Part shown: in pieces, positions 61,233 through 64,000 of the stretch | Layout of the letters: every line of letters begins with the position of its first letter | Position numbering within the stretch: position 1 is the first letter of the stretch | Assembly (NCBI GenBank): GCA_016235165.1 | Contig: JACRLX010000023.1 | Span: 1 to 64,000 of the forward strand | From: Rhodocyclales bacterium | GTDB lineage: Bacteria > Pseudomonadota > Gammaproteobacteria > Burkholderiales > Rhodocyclaceae | Reading direction: 5' to 3' | Length of the DNA: 64,000 nt | Program-made: the position numbers and the translations under genes | The notes under the pieces: model-generated | What the model was told of the DNA's origin: nothing | The model's database searches: none | Seen by the model: the letters and a program-made list of their open reading frames with translations, nothing else

Positions 61233-62450
61233 TCAGCTGCCGGGGGGCTGGTAGCCGCGCGGCAGCAGGACCCACATGCGCCCCTGCTGGCGCATCTTGC
61301 CGGCCTGGTTGCCCGCGTCAGCGCCGCTGCCCCAGTAGAAATCGGCACGCACCACGCCGCGGATGGCACCGCCGGTATCCTGCCCCAGCATCAGGCGAGT
61401 GAGCGCCTGCTCGCTGTTGGGCCTTGTTGTGGCAAGCCATATGGGTGCGCCGAGCGGAACATGCCGGGGGTCGACGGCAAGCGAACGTTCGGGCGTCAGC
61501 GGCAGGCCCATCGCCCCCTGCGGGCCGCTGCCTTCCACCGGCAGCTCTCGGAAGAAGACCAGGCTGGGGTTGGCGTTGAGCATTTCGGTCATCCGTGAGG
61601 GGTTGGCCTTGGCCCAGGCCTTGATGTTCTGCATCGAGGCCTGCTCGGCTTTCATCTCGCCGCGCTCGACCAGCCAGCGGCCGATGGCGCGGTAGGGGTG
61701 GCCGTTCTGGTCGGCGTAGTTCAGGCGCACGCGGCTGCCGTCGGCAAGCTGGATCTGGCCCGAGCCCTGGATCTGCATGAAGAAGAGATCGATCGCGTCG
61801 TCGATGAAAAGCAGGGCCTCCGGTGAGCGCTTGCTCTCCTGCGGGCTCCACTCGGCACGTGAATAGTAGGGCAGCAGCTTGCGCCCTTCGAGGCGCCCGC
61901 GCAGGCGCAGGTGCTTGAGCTCGGGGTAAAGCTCGGCCAGCTCGACCACGATCATGTCCTCGGGCGGGCCGAACACCGGGTTGGGGTAGGCCTTGCTGCG
62001 CTGCCGGCTGCCCTTGAGTATCGGCTCGTAATAGCCGGTGATGAGCCCGTTGCGCGAACCGTCGGGATTGACCAGTGCCCAGGGGCGGAAGCTGCTTTCG
62101 AACCAGGAACGCAAGGCGCCGGTCGTGGTGTCGGTGAGATCGCGGGCGGAGGCGCAGACCGGCTTCCAATGCGCCTGGCGTTCCAGGCCGCGGCAACTGG
62201 CGACGAAGGCGGTGAAGGTGGCCGAGGGATCGTCGTCGGTCCAGCCCGTCAGCTCGTTCCACTCGGCGGCCTGCAGCGGTTTTTCGGCCGGCTTGGGCGG
62301 TTCGACCGTGGGGCAGACCGGGCATGCGGGACAGGCCTGCGACGCCGGGCAGGCGGTACTTGCAGCAGGCTGTGCCGGTGCCTGCGGCGGCAGTTGCGAA
62401 CAGCCGGCAAGGGCCAGCAGGACAAGGAAAGCGGGGAAGGAGCGGAACAT
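61233..62450 (-). CDS. mltA: Membrane-bound lytic murein transglycosylase A
   Basis: 405 residues: lipoprotein signal with lipobox (LLALAGC), a Cys- and Pro-rich linker (ACPASQACPACPVCP), an MltA barrel domain (about 100-300) with 'GLITGYYEPILKGSR' and 'FFMQIQGSGQIQLADGSRVRLNYADQNGHPYRAIG', and the 3D domain with 'LGQDTGGAIRGVVRADFYWGSGADAGNQAG' carrying catalytic Asp. Cuts peptidoglycan at the outer membrane. The unusual six-Cys linker could bind metal or form disulfides. Confidence 0.95.
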   Translation of the reverse strand: MFRSFPAFLVLLALAGCSQLPPQAPAQPAASTACPASQACPACPVCPTVEPPKPAEKPLQAAEWNELTGWTDDDPSATFTAFVASCRGLERQAHWKPVCASARDLTDTTTGALRSWFESSFRPWALVNPDGSRNGLITGYYEPILKGSRQRSKAYPNPVFGPPEDMIVVELAELYPELKHLRLRGRLEGRKLLPYYSRAEWSPQESKRSPEALLFIDDAIDLFFMQIQGSGQIQLADGSRVRLNYADQNGHPYRAIGRWLVERGEMKAEQASMQNIKAWAKANPSRMTEMLNANPSLVFFRELPVEGSGPQGAMGLPLTPERSLAVDPRHVPLGAPIWLATTRPNSEQALTRLMLGQDTGGAIRGVVRADFYWGSGADAGNQAGKMRQQGRMWVLLPRGYQPPGS

Positions 62451-62511
62451 GAATCTGCTAAAGTGCGCCGACAGCAAGAGCCCGCAAGCTTAACCGATCT
62501 CCGAGACCGCA

Positions 62512-63411
62512 ATGACCGACCTCCAGCGCGCCGTGGCACCCCTGATCGACCGCCTCGACGCCCTCTTCGACCGTCTCGACGCCGTGTTGCCGCCGCCCCT
62601 GCCGGCCACCGACTGGTCGGCCACGGCCTTCCGCTGGCGCACCCGTGGCGGACGCGGCTGGCTGGAGGCCATCAAGCAGCCGCACCGCATCCGCTTCGAG
62701 GATCTGCAGGGCGTCGATGAGCAGAAGCAGCGCATCGCGCAGAACACCAAGCAGTTCGTGAGCAAGCGCAGCGCCAACAACGTGCTGCTGACTGGCGCGC
62801 GCGGCACCGGCAAGAGCTCGCTGGTCAAGGCCGTGCTCAACCAATTCGCCGCCCGGGGCCTGCGCCTGATCGAGGTGGACAAGGACGAGCTGGTGCACCT
62901 GCCCGAGATCGTGGACCTGATCGCGCCTCGCCGCGAACGCTTCATCATTTTCTGCGACGACCTCTCCTTCGAGTCGGGCGAGCCCGGCTACAAGGCCATG
63001 AAAAGCATCCTCGACGGCTCGATCACCGGCATGCCGGACAACCTGCTGGTGTATGCCACCTCGAATCGCCGCCACCTGATGCCGGAAAAGATGTCGGAGA
63101 ACCTCGAAACCAAATACAACGCCGACGGCGACATCCATCCCGGCGAAACCACCGAGGAAAAGGTCTCGCTCTCCGAGCGCTTCGGTTTGTGGCTCTCGTT
63201 CTACCCCTTCGGCCAGGATCACTACCTGGAGATCTGCGCCCATTGGCTGGCCGAGTTCGGCGCCTCCGCCGCGCAGATCGAGGCGGCGCGCGGCGAGGCC
63301 CTGCAATGGAGCCTGATGCGCGGTTCGCGCAGCGGCCGCGTCGCCTGGCAGTTCGCCCGCGACTACGCCGGGCGGCATGCCGGATCGTCCCGGGCCGCCG
63401 CGAAGAAATGA
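62512..63411 (+). CDS. DUF815 family AAA-type ATPase
   Basis: 299 residues: Walker A 'GARGTGKSSLVKAVL' near 95-110, Walker B 'RFIIFCDDLSFE' near 143-154, and 'YATSNRRHLMPE' near 180. DUF815 proteins are found across proteobacteria next to Nudix/ThiE genes; role unknown. Stop overlaps the next gene's start (ATGA). Confidence 0.9.
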   Translation: MTDLQRAVAPLIDRLDALFDRLDAVLPPPLPATDWSATAFRWRTRGGRGWLEAIKQPHRIRFEDLQGVDEQKQRIAQNTKQFVSKRSANNVLLTGARGTGKSSLVKAVLNQFAARGLRLIEVDKDELVHLPEIVDLIAPRRERFIIFCDDLSFESGEPGYKAMKSILDGSITGMPDNLLVYATSNRRHLMPEKMSENLETKYNADGDIHPGETTEEKVSLSERFGLWLSFYPFGQDHYLEICAHWLAEFGASAAQIEAARGEALQWSLMRGSRSGRVAWQFARDYAGRHAGSSRAAAKK

Positions 63412-64000
63412 AGCTCACCGAAGTCGCAGCCGCCGTCATCGAAAGGCGCGCGGCGGATGGCGGCATGGAGTTCCTGCTCGGCCAGCGCGCGCCGGGCACC
63501 TTCTATCCCGGCTACTGGGAATTTCCCGGCGGCAAGGTGGAGCCTGGCGAAACCGCGCAGGCGGCCCTGGTGCGCGAGCTGGGCGAGGAACTCGGCATCG
63601 GCGTGACCCGCGCCGACCCCTGGCTGCGCCGCGAGCATGTCTATGAGCACGCCCATGTACGGCTGAATTTCTTCCGTGTCCGCGACTGGTGCGGCGAACT
63701 GCACGACCACGTGCATAGTGCCCTGGCCTGGCAGCGCGCCGGCGCATTGACGGTTTCGCCCATGCTGCCGGCCAATGCGCCGGTGCTGGCGGCGCTGGCA
63801 TTGCCCGACTTCTACGCCATCAGCCATGCCGGCGAGATCGGTATCGACGCCCAGTTGCTGGCCCTGGCCCGGGCGCTGGAAGGCGGTCTGCGCCTGGTGC
63901 AGTTGCGCGAGCCGACGCTGGATGGCGCGCGTCGCGTCGCTTTCGTCCATGCCGCGGTGGACCTCTGCCACCAGTATGGCGCGCGGGTGCTGGTCAATGG
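63408..64000 (+). CDS. Nudix hydrolase fused to a ThiE-like domain, cut by window end
   Basis: At least 197 residues, open to the right. The Nudix box GKVEPGETAQAALVRELGEE followed by LG is at about 40-63, so the first half should hydrolyse oxidised nucleotides such as 8-oxo-dGTP (MutT type). From about 139, 'FYAISHAGEIGIDAQLLALARALEGGLRLVQLREP' is the start of a thiamine monophosphate synthase-like barrel. This Nudix-ThiE fusion is known in betaproteobacteria. Translationally coupled to the DUF815 gene. Confidence 0.9.
   Translation, partial: MKLTEVAAAVIERRAADGGMEFLLGQRAPGTFYPGYWEFPGGKVEPGETAQAALVRELGEELGIGVTRADPWLRREHVYEHAHVRLNFFRVRDWCGELHDHVHSALAWQRAGALTVSPMLPANAPVLAALALPDFYAISHAGEIGIDAQLLALARALEGGLRLVQLREPTLDGARRVAFVHAAVDLCHQYGARVLVN

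Overview
The window is a GC-rich chromosomal segment of a betaproteobacterium. The gene content and protein style (DUF3683 FAD/Fe-S oxidoreductase, DUF971-ubiE-ubiJ, phasin, Nudix-ThiE fusion) suggest the Rhodocyclales; this placement is inferred from families, not from an alignment. It covers the chromosome origin: rpmH-rnpA-yidD-yidC-mnmE run one way and dnaA-dnaN-gyrB the other. DnaA boxes lie on both sides of dnaA, and two perfect parS sites lie about 9 kb away, beside mnmG-rsmG-parA-parB.

Layout. 1-52: cut-off start of an IS5-type transposase. 207-3.5 kb: MATE exporter, then a lemA-TPM-TPM operon. 3.7-10.3 kb: giant FAD/Fe-S oxidoreductase, a membrane-anchored unknown, a HIT protein and a PilZ-like protein. 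10.3-12.4 kb: phoB-phoR with a PHO box. 12.4-15.7 kb: DUF971-ubiE-Tim44-like-ubiJ, then a haem-motif periplasmic protein. 15.7-21.4 kb: complete tripartite RND efflux operon. 21.6-28.5 kb: full atpIBEFHAGDC operon with a consensus promoter and a terminator. 28.6-32.8 kb: mnmG-rsmG-parA-parB and parS. 32.9-36.4 kb: branched-chain amino-acid-type ABC transporter with a fused LivM-LivG and no binding protein. 36.6-46.6 kb: TauE-like permease and the origin cluster. 46.8-53.9 kb: phasin, lytic transglycosylase, hemerythrin-like, PAP2, pepN, YecA/SEC-C and thioredoxin-like genes.

53.9-59.8 kb is the accessory stretch. It holds a winged-helix/nucleotidyltransferase pair whose promoter is flanked by two palindromic operators exactly 63 bp apart, a DUF599 membrane protein, an HNH nuclease with a small partner, a DUF2786 protein with a partner, and a HigBA toxin-antitoxin. 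59.8-64 kb: amtB under an apparent sigma54/NtrC promoter, mltA, a DUF815 ATPase, and a Nudix-ThiE protein cut by the window end.

The most unusual signal is a dispersed bipartite repeat, AGTCGGCGCTGGC + any 3 bases + ACGGCG, often preceded by AAA and followed by ATTTC. Fifteen copies occur in both orientations, ten of them perfect at all 19 fixed bases. They lie in intergenic DNA and also, in frame, inside conserved genes (mnmE, rsmG, lemA, an RND outer-membrane gene, the FAD oxidoreductase, the Tim44-like gene, PAP2). One further copy, in the RND adaptor gene, is a perfect repeat split by a 24-bp hairpin insert. None was found across the origin genes between 37.6 and 49.2 kb. The repeat behaves like an uptake-type or protein-binding motif rather than a classical intergenic REP.
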